A DNA stretch of 64,000 nucleotides from Pollenia angustigena (GCA_930367215.1 OV884059.1:146814511-146878510), one strand, 5' to 3'. Counted from the first letter of the stretch, positions 46,320 to 57,748 are shown. Made by a program: numbers and translations. The notes: generated by a model from the sequence alone, not told the origin.

Positions 46320-48462
46320 AAATGTGTTATATGAATCAAAATTCTATTCGATAATTTTTGACGAAAGCACTGATTTGTCGGGGAAAAGCCAGATTTCCTT
46401 ATCTTTTTAATATTTGAACATACAACAAAAAGTTTTTAGGGAAGAATTTATTTGCTTTGTTGTAAACGCATTTGAAGAGGCTTCAAAAGATATTGATGAC
46501 GTTGATGTGTCAATTGAAGCGAAGGCACTATCATCAATAGTTCTTAAAATTTTGACAAATTTTGGTCTTGACCTAAAAAATTGTGTAGGAGATGGAACAG
46601 ATGGGTGTCCTCTGATGTCAGCGGAAAATGGAGCTTTTCAAAATTTCTGGAAAAGCGACAAATGCGAAAAAAACTCCTTGCTATTCCCATAAATCGAACA
46701 ACTCAATTTCTAAAAGCAATAAAGTGCCATTAATACAAAAAGTTGTATCATTTGTTAAGAAACGACAAAATTTTTTAAATATAATCATCCCAAGCGAAAA
46801 ACAGTTTAAGCAAAGTATTTGGGAGCAAAACTCTCTTCATTATGCGTCTTTGCAACTAGTGTACATCATATAGTAGAACCTTTGGAAAAAATATCTGAGT
46901 GGAAAGGAAGTAGTATCTCTATCTTTATATTAAGGAGCTCACTTAGTACTTTTAAATTTATTTGCGGAATATACATATAAAGTGCGATACCTGTTGTAAC
47001 ACAGTCACTTATCATTTTACAAAAGCAAGATATAGATCTCCAAAAAGGATCAAGCCTTATCAAAATTTTAATCATGTGCCTTGAAGAAAAAAGAAATAAA
47101 GCCGAAGAACAATTTAAAGCGATTTTTGAAAAAGTTAAAGTTAGTTCAAATCGAAAAGACAAGATTTGAACGAAATAATCACTTCCAAAATGTTGAAGAT
47201 TACTACCGAGTTGTAGGTTACATTCCTCTTATTGAATTTACTTTAGAAGATCTCAAAACATCTTTCCCAATAGATATTCTAAATGTATTGAACATACCTA
47301 AACTTCAACCTCAAAGTGTAATCAAGTCATATGGACAAATCCTGCGTAACGAACGCTACACTCGCTCGTGTTTTCTGATTGATATATAACCATTTTTTGG
47401 CCTTTCAAAAGAGATAGCTTCAACTTATATATAGTATTTAGTGACATTAATATGTACTTACGAATGGCATATATCATAATTTCTTAGCAAGCATTTGTTG
47501 CGAAATAATTAATCACAAAGTTTTGATACGCACGCCACAAAACTTAGAAGCAGCTTTAAAAGTTGAAAGGTGTTTTTTAGCGAATTTTACATCATAAGGT
47601 ATACAAAGTCTTATTCCTAAAAGAAAGATGAATATAAGAGAACTCTAAAATCACTTATTCGCTTAAAAATGTAATTTTTTGATAAAATCCGTGAACCCTT
47701 TGTGACGCACGCCTTACAACGCATGCTACAGTTTTTTTAGTACTATATAATAAACACAATTTTATTTATTTTAACAAAACAAATTATATATTTAAACTAA
47801 TTTTGTGATCATTAATGAATGGATGAATGAATAACAATCTTTTTTTTAACGAAATTTATATTGCGATGAGTCTGCTGGCTGTAAGTGCTATTTTAAGCTC
47901 AAAAAGCACCCAAAATAATGTTAAATTCATGTGTAACATCAAGAGATCAGGGAAGGGGTTATATTTGGTAAAAATTATTATATTAATGATCGTCGAAATA
48001 CATATTTTTAAATATAAAAATTAAATTATACATCTAAAAAAAATTAATATGAACAATTTTTGGTTTGTGGACTGTTTTTGAGATTTGCCCATATACCATT
48101 TATTTTAAAACCACAACTAGCTGATGAGCTGATTATATTTGATAAACGAGATTAACACATTTTAACTTGAGCCTGAACTGTTGCATTGGCAACAAACATG
48201 GAAAATATCTGAAAATCTATCAGATAACATTGTAGATGCTTTAATAAACTGTGATGAAGACATCTTCCCAAATCTAAGAAAAATATTTAAAATTTTCGTG
48301 TCAATGCCCGTCAGTAATGCTACAAGTGAGAGATCATTTCCTACCCTTCGTCGAATAAAAACATGGCTCAGATCAACAATGACCGAAGATAGACTGTACT
48401 ATCTCAATTTGCCTCACAAGGAAATCACAATTTACTTATTTAAAAAGATTAATTTATTTTAA
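46320..48462 (+). pseudogene. Decayed hAT transposase (ZMYM1-like group)
   Basis: Pieces in order: IIFDESTDLSGKSQIS at about 46346, the usual first-aspartate region of hAT transposases; CVGDGTDGCPLMS at about 46580-46620; VVTQSLIILQKQDIDLQKG around 46990-47050; NVEDYYRVVGYIPLIEF near 47190-47240; and the C-terminal dimerisation block FVSMPVSNATSERSFPTLRRIKTWLRSTMTEDRL at about 48295-48395. Stops and frameshifts separate these, and extra sequence (47400-48180) interrupts the order. Block content resembles the ZMYM1 / 52-kDa-repressor-like hAT group. It sits inside an element with perfect 8-bp duplications, so it is that element's own former transposase. Confidence 0.75.
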
Positions 48463-48948
48463 TTTATATTGAACGGATCTTATATTTTATATTATATTTT
48501 ATATTATATTATTATAATATACATACATATATTGTTTTTAATAAACTTTTAAAAACAAATTTTTTACTTTTTTGTATCATACAAAATTTCCCCCCCGTAA
48601 GGCTCGAGCTGGATCCGCGCCTGTCAGGCATTTATGGACCGATCTGACGGACAGACGGTCAAATGGATTTGAACATGTCTTTTTATAAGGATCCAGAATA
48701 TACAAACTTTATAGGGTCTAAGATATATACTGTAGAAATTACAAACGGAATGACAAACTTATATATACAAAATAGACTGCTGCTTTTTATCAAGATGATC
48801 TGCTTTCCGGGCAAATAGCTTTCCTTTATTCGGCACAACCTTAAGAATTTTATGGGGTGATTCTCCTTTTGCAAATCAAGCAATAATGCCAAATTAACTA
48901 GAAATTTATGGCTTTATTAGCATATGATCATTATATCGTCACCTTTAA

Positions 48949-49162
48949 TGCAAACGGACGTAACTACACAAAAATTCGATATTGAGTTTTTGATTGTTTT
49001 TAATTCGTTTTATTAAACTACATGTTCCTTCAAATATCCCTGCGATAAAAATGGTGACTTTGTTTAAAATATTCGAACGCCAAGAACACCTTTTTGTTAT
49101 TGATTTTGTGAAGTTTTTTGCTTCTCCTGTAAAAAAAAAGAATGTAGTTACGTCCGTTTGCA
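48949..49162. mobile_element. 214-bp MITE, TTTAA duplication
   Basis: The ends TGCAAACGGACGTAACTACA are perfect inverted repeats (20 bp). TTTAA flanks both sides (48944-48948 and 49163-49167), consistent with a TTAA target plus one base. The 72-codon minus frame spans the whole element and is not a gene. Confidence 0.85.
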
Positions 49163-49167
49163 TTTAA

Positions 49168-50031
49168 GATGAAGATTTGTATATAATATTATAACCACAA
49201 TCCCTTGTTTTATTGAAAGACAAACACAGCGTAGGATATAACGACTACTACCGCCGCTGTGGCAGTAGTATTGATTATGTCATGTGTTCTTGAGCTGCCT
49301 TTACACAGGGTCTCCACCTGAGATAAGATATAAGATTTTTATATCAGCAAACGTCAAATTCAATCGCAGAGAGTATTATTTTACGTATGGACTCTCAAAT
49401 AGTGTTAATATTAATATTATAATAAATAATATAAGACAGTTGTTATAAGAAATCTTATCACATCTATCTTATAAGATTAGCTGTCAAAAATACACATATA
49501 TGTGTATACATATACACATATAAAACAATAATAAGACCCATTCATTAAAATGTTTAATTTTTTTGTGCAAATAGTGAAAATCTTGTGATAAGTGTTTAAA
49601 AAAACAATATTTTTAACTAAAAAACAAGAAACCACTAAAAAAAAGAGTAAAACACAACACAAGTTTACTGCACGAAAATCATTCGATACGTGTTCCCCTT
49701 GCTTAAGATTAAGATTAACATGAAGAAATTTGTTGTCTCATTCTGCCGACGTTCTCTTACATATTATATCAGATATTATCTTAGGTGAAGACCAAATGTT
49801 AAGAAACTGTAAATGTCTGATCCAAGATTAAAATTTGAACAGTGCCCCATGGCATCTTAGTGATACGAATAAACCGATCTTCTTCAATTAAAAATTGGTA
49901 GCCACCTTTAGTAAGCCTTACTATTGAATAGTAAGCCCTAGTATTGTTCTGCCAGGGTGTTAAATTAGAAAACTGCGCAATTTTGCTTGCTGTAGATAAG
50001 ACTCCTCAAAATTATGTATTTCACTAACGCA
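49168..50031. other. No gene seen
   Basis: AT-rich spacer upstream of the host exon, with AT-rich short inverted repeats around ATCTTATAAGAT (49445-49480). The 61-codon minus frame is low-complexity. Confidence 0.35.
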
Positions 50032-50175
50032 AGGTGCATTCATAAGACAGGTGCATCAGAGTGAGTTAGTATGGCTGTCAATTTTTTTATATGGAGTTCT
50101 GATATTTAGAATAATTTTTTTCATATACAAAAACGATCAGCTGAGCGGATGTGGGCACCTATTAAGTGTACCCTG
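50032..50175. mobile_element. 144-bp MITE with 10-bp target duplication
   Basis: CACTAACGCA is perfectly repeated at 50022-50031 and 50176-50185. The ends AGGTGCATTCATAAGACAGG and, reversed, CAGGGTACACTTAATAGGTG are imperfect inverted repeats. A 9-10-bp duplication suggests a Mutator-like origin. Confidence 0.7.
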
Positions 50176-50250
50176 CACTAACGCAGAAAAATAGATTTTC
50201 CTTTAATTTTTTCCATAATTTAAAAAAACTCAGTTATCCTCCTTATCTAA

Positions 50251-50503
50251 AGTTATGTTCAGACCTAACAAATATTTGACGAAAAAATCCAAAAAAGCGT
50301 GACCAGTTAATTGATCAAACTTTAGATTTATTTTTAACAATTTCTATAGATTTACTAAACTTTATTTGTAAGAAGACTATTGCATAATGTAAGTTAGAAA
50401 CAGTTAAATGATGTTTGGTCCAGCCAAACGTCTTGCATAAGCAAATACTTTTTTAATAAAACTAGTGGTTACGTGTAGGACATACGTAGATGTGAACATA
50501 GCT
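50251..50503. mobile_element. MITE with AGYTATGTTCA ends
   Basis: The left AGTTATGTTCAGACC and the reversed right AGCTATGTTCACATC are inverted, with TAA on the left and TTAA on the right. The end resembles the 51003-51257 element (AGCTACGCTCACACTT). It lies just upstream of the host exon. Confidence 0.55.
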
Positions 50504-50569
50504 TTAAACATAAAAGCCATTACAATTTTCACATTAATTCGAATATTTCTATTTTCTTTATCTTTTTAG

Positions 50570-50795
50570 ATTCAAATCTTCAAGAAGTACAATTTAAATC
50601 TCGCATCACACACTCGAATACATTTGAACGAAAATGTTCATCAAATTGCAATGTTAAAAAAAATGTATAAATTTAATAAAATTATTGATAATGGATAATT
50701 AATGATAAGAAAACGACGCAAACAAATTTTCACTTTCAAATCCAAAATTAATTATAACAAATTAAATTGAACAATTTAAGCAAACAACAAATAAA
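50570..50795 (+). other. 5' leader of a host-gene exon, with splice acceptor
   Basis: A pyrimidine-rich TTCTTTATCTTTTTAG ends at 50569, a good 3' splice site. The 226-nt leader that follows is A-rich with two upstream ATGs. If the acceptor is used, an untranslated first exon must lie further upstream; otherwise transcription may start within this leader. Confidence 0.4.
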
Positions 50796-50877
50796 ATGAA
50801 ACCTCAATTACAATTAAATTTTATTTTATGCCTCATTCTGTCAACGTGGCATGTTTATGGTGATGAACAATTATACG
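50796..50877 (+). CDS. First coding exon of a secreted or membrane protein (signal peptide)
   Basis: The ATG at 50796 follows AATAAA, a context close to the fly consensus. The 27 codons read as a classical signal peptide: a short polar start (MKPQLQLN), a hydrophobic core (FILCLILSTWHV) and a probable cleavage after VYG, with DEQLY as the first mature residues. The exon ends TTATACG/GTAAGTATA, an almost ideal 5' splice donor, leaving a split codon (phase 1). Nothing of transposon character is present, unlike the surroundings, so I take this as the start of a host gene whose later exons lie beyond the 13-kb intron remaining in this window. Large first introns are usual for neuronal surface proteins in flies, but the gene cannot be named from 27 residues. 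Confidence 0.6.
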
Positions 50878-51002
50878 GTAAGTATATCTAATTGTTTTAT
50901 ATAATAACAGGGTACAGTAAAAATATGTGTTTTTAAAAACATTTTAAATTTATGAGCAAATTTTTTTTTGCAGCGGATCTAAAATCAATTTTATAACAAT
51001 AA

Positions 51003-51257
51003 AGCTACGCTCACACTTATGTAATATTTGACCAAATTATCATAACCACTACTTTTGTTAACAGTTAGTGAGATTTCACATGGTCTTAATAACACAAAAT
51101 AAAACTAATTGTACTGCCATGCAAAGAAAAATACTGAAAATATTGAAACCTCAATTATTATGTTTTATGTAAGATTTTGTAATTACAGGAAATTATATTT
51201 AAGTTCGTCTGTTGGTCACTTTTTTTCTTCAAATATTTGCCAAGTGTGACCGTAGCT
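51003..51257. mobile_element. 255-bp MITE, TAA duplication
   Basis: The ends AGCTACGCTCACACTTATGT and, reversed, AGCTACGGTCACACTTGGCA are followed by an AATATTTGA in both arms. TAA flanks it at 51000-51002 and 51258-51260, as in PIF/Harbinger-type insertions. Confidence 0.75.
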
Positions 51258-52456
51258 TAAGTTAACGACAATCGGAGAAAAATGACCTTGTCTATGCAAA
51301 TATTTTTAAAAACTGTATTTGAAATCAAGTTGTTGTCATAAAAAATACCAATCACCAAATGAAACTGACAAATTCATTTATTGTTACTTTTATTTCTAAA
51401 TTGAATTTATTTTCTACATTTAAATATGGGGGTGTAAATTTAGTATCCTCTTAGATAATAAACAACTTTAGTTTTTTCTTTAATTCTAAACAATATATTG
51501 CCATAAAACGTATTTTCTATACTCCAAGATTTTAAACAATTAAATTGTTTTTTTTTTTTTTGTTTTTATAAAATTGAATCACAACATTGTTGCTTCAACG
51601 TAATTTGATCTTGTGAATTTGTTTGGCCGTAATAATGCTGATTGACATGTCCAAGTTTAGCTATTGCAACCAACCAATCAATCAAAACTCATTGTTAAAG
51701 TTTATGGAGAGAAACCAAAGTGTTTAAAATGCTGTGAAGTGAAAATGTATGACATACAAAACTTGAGTTGACTATTCTTTTATGTATAACTTAACTGAAA
51801 AGTGTTCAGAACTTTGTACAGATCAACAAATCCAAAATTGAGTTGGCGAGTTTCTAAGGGTAAAGAAAACGACTAGCACAGAGAGATAGAGAAAAAAAAA
51901 ACACAACTCAGCTGTCAAAAAACCTAACTCTAGGCCTGTGCTTGTAAAAAATGTATTTACTTTGTTGTTCTAACTTCACACGTACCAAGTTTAGAGTGAA
52001 ATTTTTTTATTTTGCTTTAAGGGAGATTCTACTCTAGTCCATTCTCTATGTCTTATAGTACACAATAGATTTCCAGAGAATAAAAAACAATTTCTTTTAA
52101 ATTTTTTTATAAATATTGTTTGAATTTACAAAAGATTAAAAATACAAAATTAACAACTTCAAAAGCAGAGTTGCCCACTCTGTACGACAAAGAATGGCTA
52201 AAGTGTCAGCAAAAAATTGCTGAACTTCTTTTTTTACAAGAGCTCATTGTTGGAGATTACAGTGATCGTTATTATTATAATTATTTTCTTTTAAACATGT
52301 TCTGTTTACTACCTTAAATTACAACTCTGTCTTCTGGACAATTTTTTATAATCATAGTCTGGCGTTCAAACGAATAACATCTTACTTTAAATATATTTAT
52401 TTGCAATCTATAAAACAATATTAAGCTAGTTACATCATGAAATTAAAAATATAACA
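51258..52456. other. Presumed intron, no exon seen
   Basis: AT-rich sequence. The 65-codon frame at 52120-52317 has a more protein-like composition (LPTLYDKEWLKCQQKIAELL), but no splice sites frame it well and no domain is recognisable, so it is not called. Confidence 0.35.
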
Positions 52457-52803
52457 AAGGTTTTCTTGGGAGTCAAAAATTTTCATTAAAAAAATTTAGT
52501 TTTAATGTGCTAAATTCCCAATTCTTACTATTGATTAACTGAAATTTATTGTTGGTGGGATAAGCTTTTCCTATGAACATTTCTCTGGTTGCTTAGGCCA
52601 GATCATCAGGAAACTTCATCTAAAGATTTTAGAGAAGCTTAAGATATTATTCAAATAAAACTGTTAAGCGAATAGGAATTATAAACACTAAAAAGTCTTA
52701 CACGTAATAATATTAAAGCTTAAACAAACCACCAACAGCAAACAGTGAGTTCATCTTTTCTTACAATCACGACTTCAATTGGTTGATTTTTTGTCAACTC
52801 TAA
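52457..52803 (+). repeat. Dispersed repeat family 3, longest copy
   Basis: It starts AAAGGTTTTCTTGGGAGTCA, contains CTGAAATTTATTGTTGGTGG and CTTAGGCCAGATCATCAGG, and ends TTTTTTGTCAACTCTAATT. Three other copies are in the window. No terminal inverted repeats were identified. Confidence 0.6.
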
Positions 52804-52854
52804 TTGTAGTTGTTAGCGGAAAACAAAAAGAAAAAACAAAAATAAAAACAAATA

Positions 52855-54147
52855 AAGGGTGGTTAAATTTCAAGGGCCGATGTTGATTTTGAATAAAACA
52901 CAAACTACATATTTAGGAAATTATTGTAATTTTATTTTATTATGATATATTGGTAATACTCAATTATGTATGGAACAAAATATCGGCCAAATGGGCGCCG
53001 CGACCACGGCGGCACACCTCCATCCGATGGTCCAAATTTTCGATGACCCTGAGGCATAATGGAGGTTCTATGCCGTTAATGTGCCGAATTATCTCATCCT
53101 TTAGCTCTTGAATTGCTGCTGGCTTATCGACGTACACCTTTTCTTTCAAATAACCCCAAAGAAAAAAGTCCAACGGTGTCAAATCACATGATCTTGGCGG
53201 CCAATTGACATCGCCATTACGTGAGATAACACGACCATTGAATTTGTTGCGCAAAAGAGCCATTGTTTCGTTAGCTGTGTGGCAAGTGGCACCGTCCTGC
53301 TGAAACCAAATATCGTCCACATCCATATCTTCCAATTCGGGCCATAAAAAGTTCGTTATCTTCTCACGATAGCGAACACTGCCTGACCGGCCTCATTTTG
53401 GAAAAAATACGGCCCGATGATGCCGCCAGCCCATAAACCGCACCAAACAGTCACTCTTTGTGGGTGCATTGGTTTTTCGACAATCACTCTTGGATTCTCA
53501 TTCGCCCAAATGCGGCAATTCTGTCTATTGACGAATCCACTGAGGTGAAAATGTGCCTCATCACTGAAGATGATTTTCTTCGAAAATTGATCATCCACTG
53601 TTGCCATTTCTTGCCACCATTCTGCCCATTCACGACGTTTGGAATGGTCAAGAGGCTTTAGTTCTTGAGCCAATTGCACCTTGTAAGCGTGTAAATGCAA
53701 GTCTTTTTGCATAATGTTCATCAACGACGAGCGTGAGAGGTACAATTGTTGGACACGACGACGAGTTGGGGTGGACGGCTCTTCAGCCACACTACCGCGA
53801 ACAGCAGCAATATTTCCTGCAGTACGAGCTGTACGAGCATGCACTGGTGTTCTCACATCTTCTACAGACCCGGTTTGCTCGAATTTTTCCACGATTTTTG
53901 CGATTGTACGCACATTGGACGATCAAATTGACCAAAAAAATCACGAAGTGCCCGATATGCATTTTGATTTGAACGCCCATTTTCATAATAAGTCTGGATA
54001 ACTTTAACACGTTGTTGGATTGTGTATCTCTCCATGGTTCAAATTGAGTAAGTCTGAAATAGAGAAATGTCAAATAAAATTGGGAAAAAACTTGGCGTTT
54101 AGGTGTGGTTCGCATTCAACATCGGCCCTTACAATTTAACCACCCTT
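52855..54147 (-). mobile_element. 1293-bp mariner element (DD41D type), near complete
   Basis: The 32-bp ends begin AAGGGTGGTTAAATT and continue AAGGGCCGATGTTGA in both arms, with only two mismatches between them. TA flanks the element at 52853-52854 and 54148-54149. Length and layout are normal for the Tc1/mariner superfamily. The transposase gene (52964-54035) fills most of it but is broken. Confidence 0.9.
52964..54035 (-). pseudogene. DD41D-type mariner transposase, frameshifted
   Basis: This would be the enzyme that cuts and pastes the element. The ATG at 54035 starts MERYTIQQRVKVIQTYYENG and an N-terminal helix-turn-helix region. A one-base deletion near 53920 (FDRP, then frame change) leads to the second frame (53356-53913), with KIVEKFEQTGSVEDV and the first catalytic aspartate in KIIFSDEAHF. 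A second break near 53345-53365 (QAVF) follows a deletion of a few codons. The last frame (52964-53335) carries the second aspartate in WFQQDGATCHT and the third in CDLTPLDFFLWG. I count 41 residues between the second and third aspartates, as in DD41D (rosa-like) mariners rather than the DD34D of Mos1. All three catalytic aspartates survive despite the breaks. Confidence 0.85.
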
Positions 54148-54205
54148 TAACTTTATTTCATTGTTGCCAGTTCAGTTTTTTGCACTGCCACTTGCATTTT
54201 TGTTA

Positions 54206-54346
54206 TCAAAGGTTTTCTTGGGAGTCAAAAATTTTCATTAATAAGATTAAGTTTTAATGTGCTAAATTCCCAATTATTTCTATTGATAAACTGAAATTTA
54301 TTGTTTGTGGGATAAGCTATTCCTATGCGCATTTCAGTGGTTGCTT
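54206..54346 (+). repeat. Partial copy of dispersed repeat family 3
   Basis: It matches the first 130 bp of 52457-52803 (AAAGGTTTTCTTGGGAGTCA onwards) and stops at GGTTGCTTA, where a LINE fragment begins. The two copies flank the mariner in direct orientation. Confidence 0.65.
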
Positions 54347-54592
54347 ATCTTTAAATGAAGTTCCTGGAACAGCATTGCTTTTTTCGAATGCACTTTGAAT
54401 AACGTTAACAATGCGATGACATTGTGCAGGCGTACCATGTTTATTCCGAAATCCAAACTGATATTCTGGAGTAACAGTTAAAAATTGGTTAAAATCTCTT
54501 TTAAAAAATCTTTTCAAAAGTTTTTGAAAAAGAGAACACAGAAGACTAATTGGTCTACAGGATATTATTGCATTTTCTGGATGGCAACACAA
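54347..54592 (-). pseudogene. LINE reverse-transcriptase fragment (N-terminal palm region)
   Basis: The minus-strand frame reads SCRPISLLCSLFQKLLKRF, then LTVTPEYQFGFRNKHGTPAQCHRIVNVIQSAFEK. This is the first conserved block of Jockey-type reverse transcriptases (YRPISLL...QFGFR..H.T..Q). Both ends are cut and the catalytic YADD region is absent, so only a scrap remains. It is a different LINE from 17948-19262. Confidence 0.7.
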
Positions 54593-54737
54593 CTTAAGTT
54601 AAGTTGCCAGCTGCGAAATCAGGCAACTCCATTCATGCTAAAATATACAAATTTTTTTTATTTTGTATATTAACACGAGCGGCGTTTCCTCATTTCGCTG
54701 CTGCATAAGAACAAATCACTGGTTGCAGCAAATATCA

Positions 54738-55060
54738 CCTTAAAATAAAAATGTGTGGATTATAGAGATCTTTAAGCGCATATTAATTCAAATCCGTTTT
54801 AATTTTTTTTCTACCGGGCTCAAATTTTTTATGGGCTGGACTTATATTTCACCCGAAATAAGTCAATTAGGTTACTACATTTCATTTTATCATTTGTTGG
54901 TGTTTCGATAAAACTGGGACAAACCGTCTTATTTTGGGCGAAATATTAGTCATACCTCTTAAAAAAATCTGAGCCCGATATGAAAAAAACGGAAAACGGA
55001 TTTGAATAACGCGCGGTAAAATCTCTGTAGTCCACATATTTTTGTTTAAAGGCGAGAAAA
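54738..55060. mobile_element. Palindromic MITE with TTCAAATCCGTTTT arms
   Basis: The left arm (ATGTGTGGATTATAGAGATC to TTCAAATCCGTTTT) is mirrored by the right arm (ATATGTGGACTACAGAGATT reversed). A GGGCTCA block occurs in both. The target duplication is unclear, possibly TTAA-like. Confidence 0.55.
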
Positions 55061-55170
55061 TGTTTTATTTTTTTGCAGACCAGTATAAATATTAAATCAA
55101 ATAAAGCTAAAAGTGTTTTATTATATTATAAATACAGTTCACTTATAAAATCTTCACATTAAAACATTTA

Positions 55171-55376
55171 GGCCCATTTTCACAACTTACCGAAAGCTAA
55201 AAGTGGACTTTAACTGGCTTTCATTAGTAAAACTTTACTTAAACCTAAAGTAAGCGATAAAGTAAATTAAGGTTCATCCTACCTGATAGGTAAAAGGAAA
55301 GTTGTAATAATGAAACACTTTTTATGCGGCCGATAAAATCCTACCTTTAGCTATCGGTAAGTTGTGAAAACGGGCC
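55171..55376. mobile_element. 206-bp palindromic TTAA MITE (copy 2)
   Basis: Same family as 17234-17452. The ends are GGCCCATTTTCACAACTTAC and, reversed, GGCCCGTTTTCACAACTTAC. The flanks are TTTA and TTAA. Confidence 0.85.
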
Positions 55377-55380
55377 TTAA

Positions 55381-57521
55381 TTCTTCATACTTTTTCTAAT
55401 CAAATTACGTTTTGCAAAAAAAATTTTATCGAAATCAAAAAGTTATGGGAACCCCTGTAATGGATGGCTATTTATGATTTTTGTAATATGAAACTTTGGA
55501 AAAAAATTAATTTGCAACACAAATCAAGATAGTTCTAGCGCCAATATTGTTTTAAAGCAATCAAATTGACACTTTGTATGGAAATGAGTGTTGCCAGAAA
55601 GATAGAAATTTGCGAATGAAAGTAAATCCCAGCCTTTAGAGAAGTTTTTGCTGGGTTTTTATTAAAAGGCGAACCACTTTAATTTTCATTATGGTAATCT
55701 TGAATTTTAATTTAAACATTTTTGATTTTTTTTAAATAAAAAAATTTCTAAAAAGTAACATTAAATTTGGTTTCGCTAAATTTTTAATTTATCTTGTTTA
55801 TAAACATACAACAACGGAGAAATAAGTATATAAAATTATTTTTATAACCTCATTTTTTAATAAAACCTATTCAGAAGACATCAAAAATTTAAAAAAAAAA
55901 TATGAAACATATTTTGAAAAATGGAACTAATTGCTGAACCTACGCGTGGGCCACGTGAGCTGCTCTTAAATGGTTCTGCCAATGGAACCTTGCCTAAGCA
56001 TTCACATGCCACTTTAAAACTTGTAGAAATAAAAAAATGAAGCCCCCTAATATTTCTTTGCCTATTTCTATATTTTATAAAAACCTATTCTTACGCAGAC
56101 GCAGCTCCACGTAGAATTTTTTTTTTGCTAAGCACAAGCAAAAACGTCGGCAAAACAATGGCGCAATAAATACTGATTATATTTCTGGAGCAAACGTGAA
56201 ATTGCTTTGAAATAAATAAACGTACAAAGAAATGGAGTGCCAGTATATGACAACTGATTTGACAGCAGATTGCTAAGCAATAATTGCTAAAGCAATCAGA
56301 AAAGCAATCATTGCGCAATGGATGGACACTCATAGCAACATGCGGTCCACACTTTGCAATTTTAACGAATCAATCAAATTTGACGTTTGCCGCAATAAAT
56401 ATTGCTACGTGAAGATCCGGGGTAACAATTGTAAAAATATAATTTACAATTATTGATCAATTGAAGTTAACTTCCAAGAAAATCAAAGATACACTTATAT
56501 ATTTTAATTATTAAGAGAGAAAACCCATTAAACTTTATTCAAATTAATTCATTTCACTACAGTCGTCAACAATAGGTCTGTTTAGTAACTGAAAATTATT
56601 GCTGAACTGCAATAATTATTACCATTAAGTGTTCATAGAAAAAGAGAAAGTCAAGCGTCAAAATTTAGAAGACAAAAACTTTATGGAAATTAAAGATATT
56701 TAAACAGCTGAGTTAATAACAAAACAGAAGATGGTTACAGTTTTACAATATTTACAAAAACAACATGAAACTATTCTGAGTTGATTATGTTTGTTTTTGT
56801 TATTGTATAAGAATGTGAACATCTTCAATATATACTGTTAAAATGCACCTCTGGTGTGATAAGAATACATACGTTTCGAAATAGGTTTAGAAAATTAATA
56901 TTTACCGACCGCTTGGCCAGATTTTGAGGAAATCTACTCAAAATTTAATTAATTTTGGTTTTATATCAATGCTGTTGGCATTGTATTAAATATAAACGTT
57001 TAATGCATTTATAAACTTATTTAAAAGATCTTTTTCTCATTGTTTTGTATTGGGCGGCAATTCCCAAGAAATTGAAACATAATTATTCGGAAAAATAAAA
57101 ACTCTAATTATTATAACGTTAATATCTTGTGTTAGCAATACAATTCAACAGTTGCCGTAGCAGTGATTGCCAATCTTATTGCTCGTCTGGTCGGGGGTAA
57201 GCGCACTAAAATTTGAAGAAGATTTCAAATCAAGTCTACAATATTTCGGTGCAATGTAAGACGCATATTAAAAAAATATTTCGTATTTTTTCAGAAATTA
57301 TATGTTTTTAAAAGACAAATAAATAATGAATAATATTAAATATAACTTAAAAACTTAAATTAAGGAAGGCAGAAAGCGGTAGCTCATAGCTGAATACTTT
57401 CGATATGTCTAACTTGCAAATTTTTGTTGGTGCACATAAAGAAAAACACTCGAGATAAATTTAGTTTTATATACTTACTTTAAGTACAAATTACACTAAA
57501 ACGTACTTAAAACAATCCTAA
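55381..57521. other. Presumed intron, no exon seen
   Basis: AT-rich, mostly unique-looking sequence without a convincing exon or element ends. The 80-codon minus frame (56091-56333) is unremarkable. Short GCAATAATTGC palindromes lie at about 56276-56300. Confidence 0.35.
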
Positions 57522-57748
57522 AGGCTCAGTTAGGCGAACGTTGCTGTACCGTATATGTACTGTATCAATCAGCTGTTCGCTTTTTGCTATATGAAAACCA
57601 ATACAAAAGCTTACCGAAATGCAATGTACCGTAGTTGCAAAGTACCAATCTGTATAAAATAGAATTTCATGCCGTTGTTACGTGACATTTGTAAGACAGT
57701 GATGGGCGGCTTGTATGTTTCATTGAATGGGGGTAATTTTGCTCTTTT

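Larger units (their letters stand above)
43788..48623 (+). mobile_element. 4.8-kb hAT transposon with perfect 8-bp TSD
   Basis: The ends CAGGCGAGGATTCAG and, reversed, CAGGCGCGGATCCAG are flanked by identical TCAGGCAT (43780-43787 and 48624-48631). Poly-G at 43801-43812 and the matching poly-C near 48590 are subterminal. Transposase remnants run from 46320 to 48462. A second hAT derivative is inserted at 44137-46221. The TSD lies inside family 2, so this insertion postdates that repeat. Confidence 0.9.
42526..48768 (+). repeat. Dispersed repeat family 2, split by a hAT
   Basis: It starts ACAAGTAAGAGTGCTATATT and then the palindrome TTCGGCTATGCCGAA. It includes several CCACGCCCACTTCT sections (43400-43760) and ends with the reverse of GTATATATAAGTTTGTCATT near 48768. 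A MITE (42630-43377) and a 4.8-kb hAT (43788-48623) interrupt it. No own coding capacity is visible. Confidence 0.7.

Noticed and set aside
52120..52317. Possible second exon of the host gene
   Set aside because: The frame is protein-like, but I could not place a matching acceptor and phase-1 junction after the 50877 donor, and no domain is recognisable.
53458..54001. Several plus-strand frames over the mariner
   Set aside because: They are antisense shadows of the transposase, whose minus-strand frames carry all recognised motifs.
56091..56333. 80-codon minus-strand cysteine-rich frame
   Set aside because: There is no signal peptide, no regular cysteine spacing and no splice context; probably chance.
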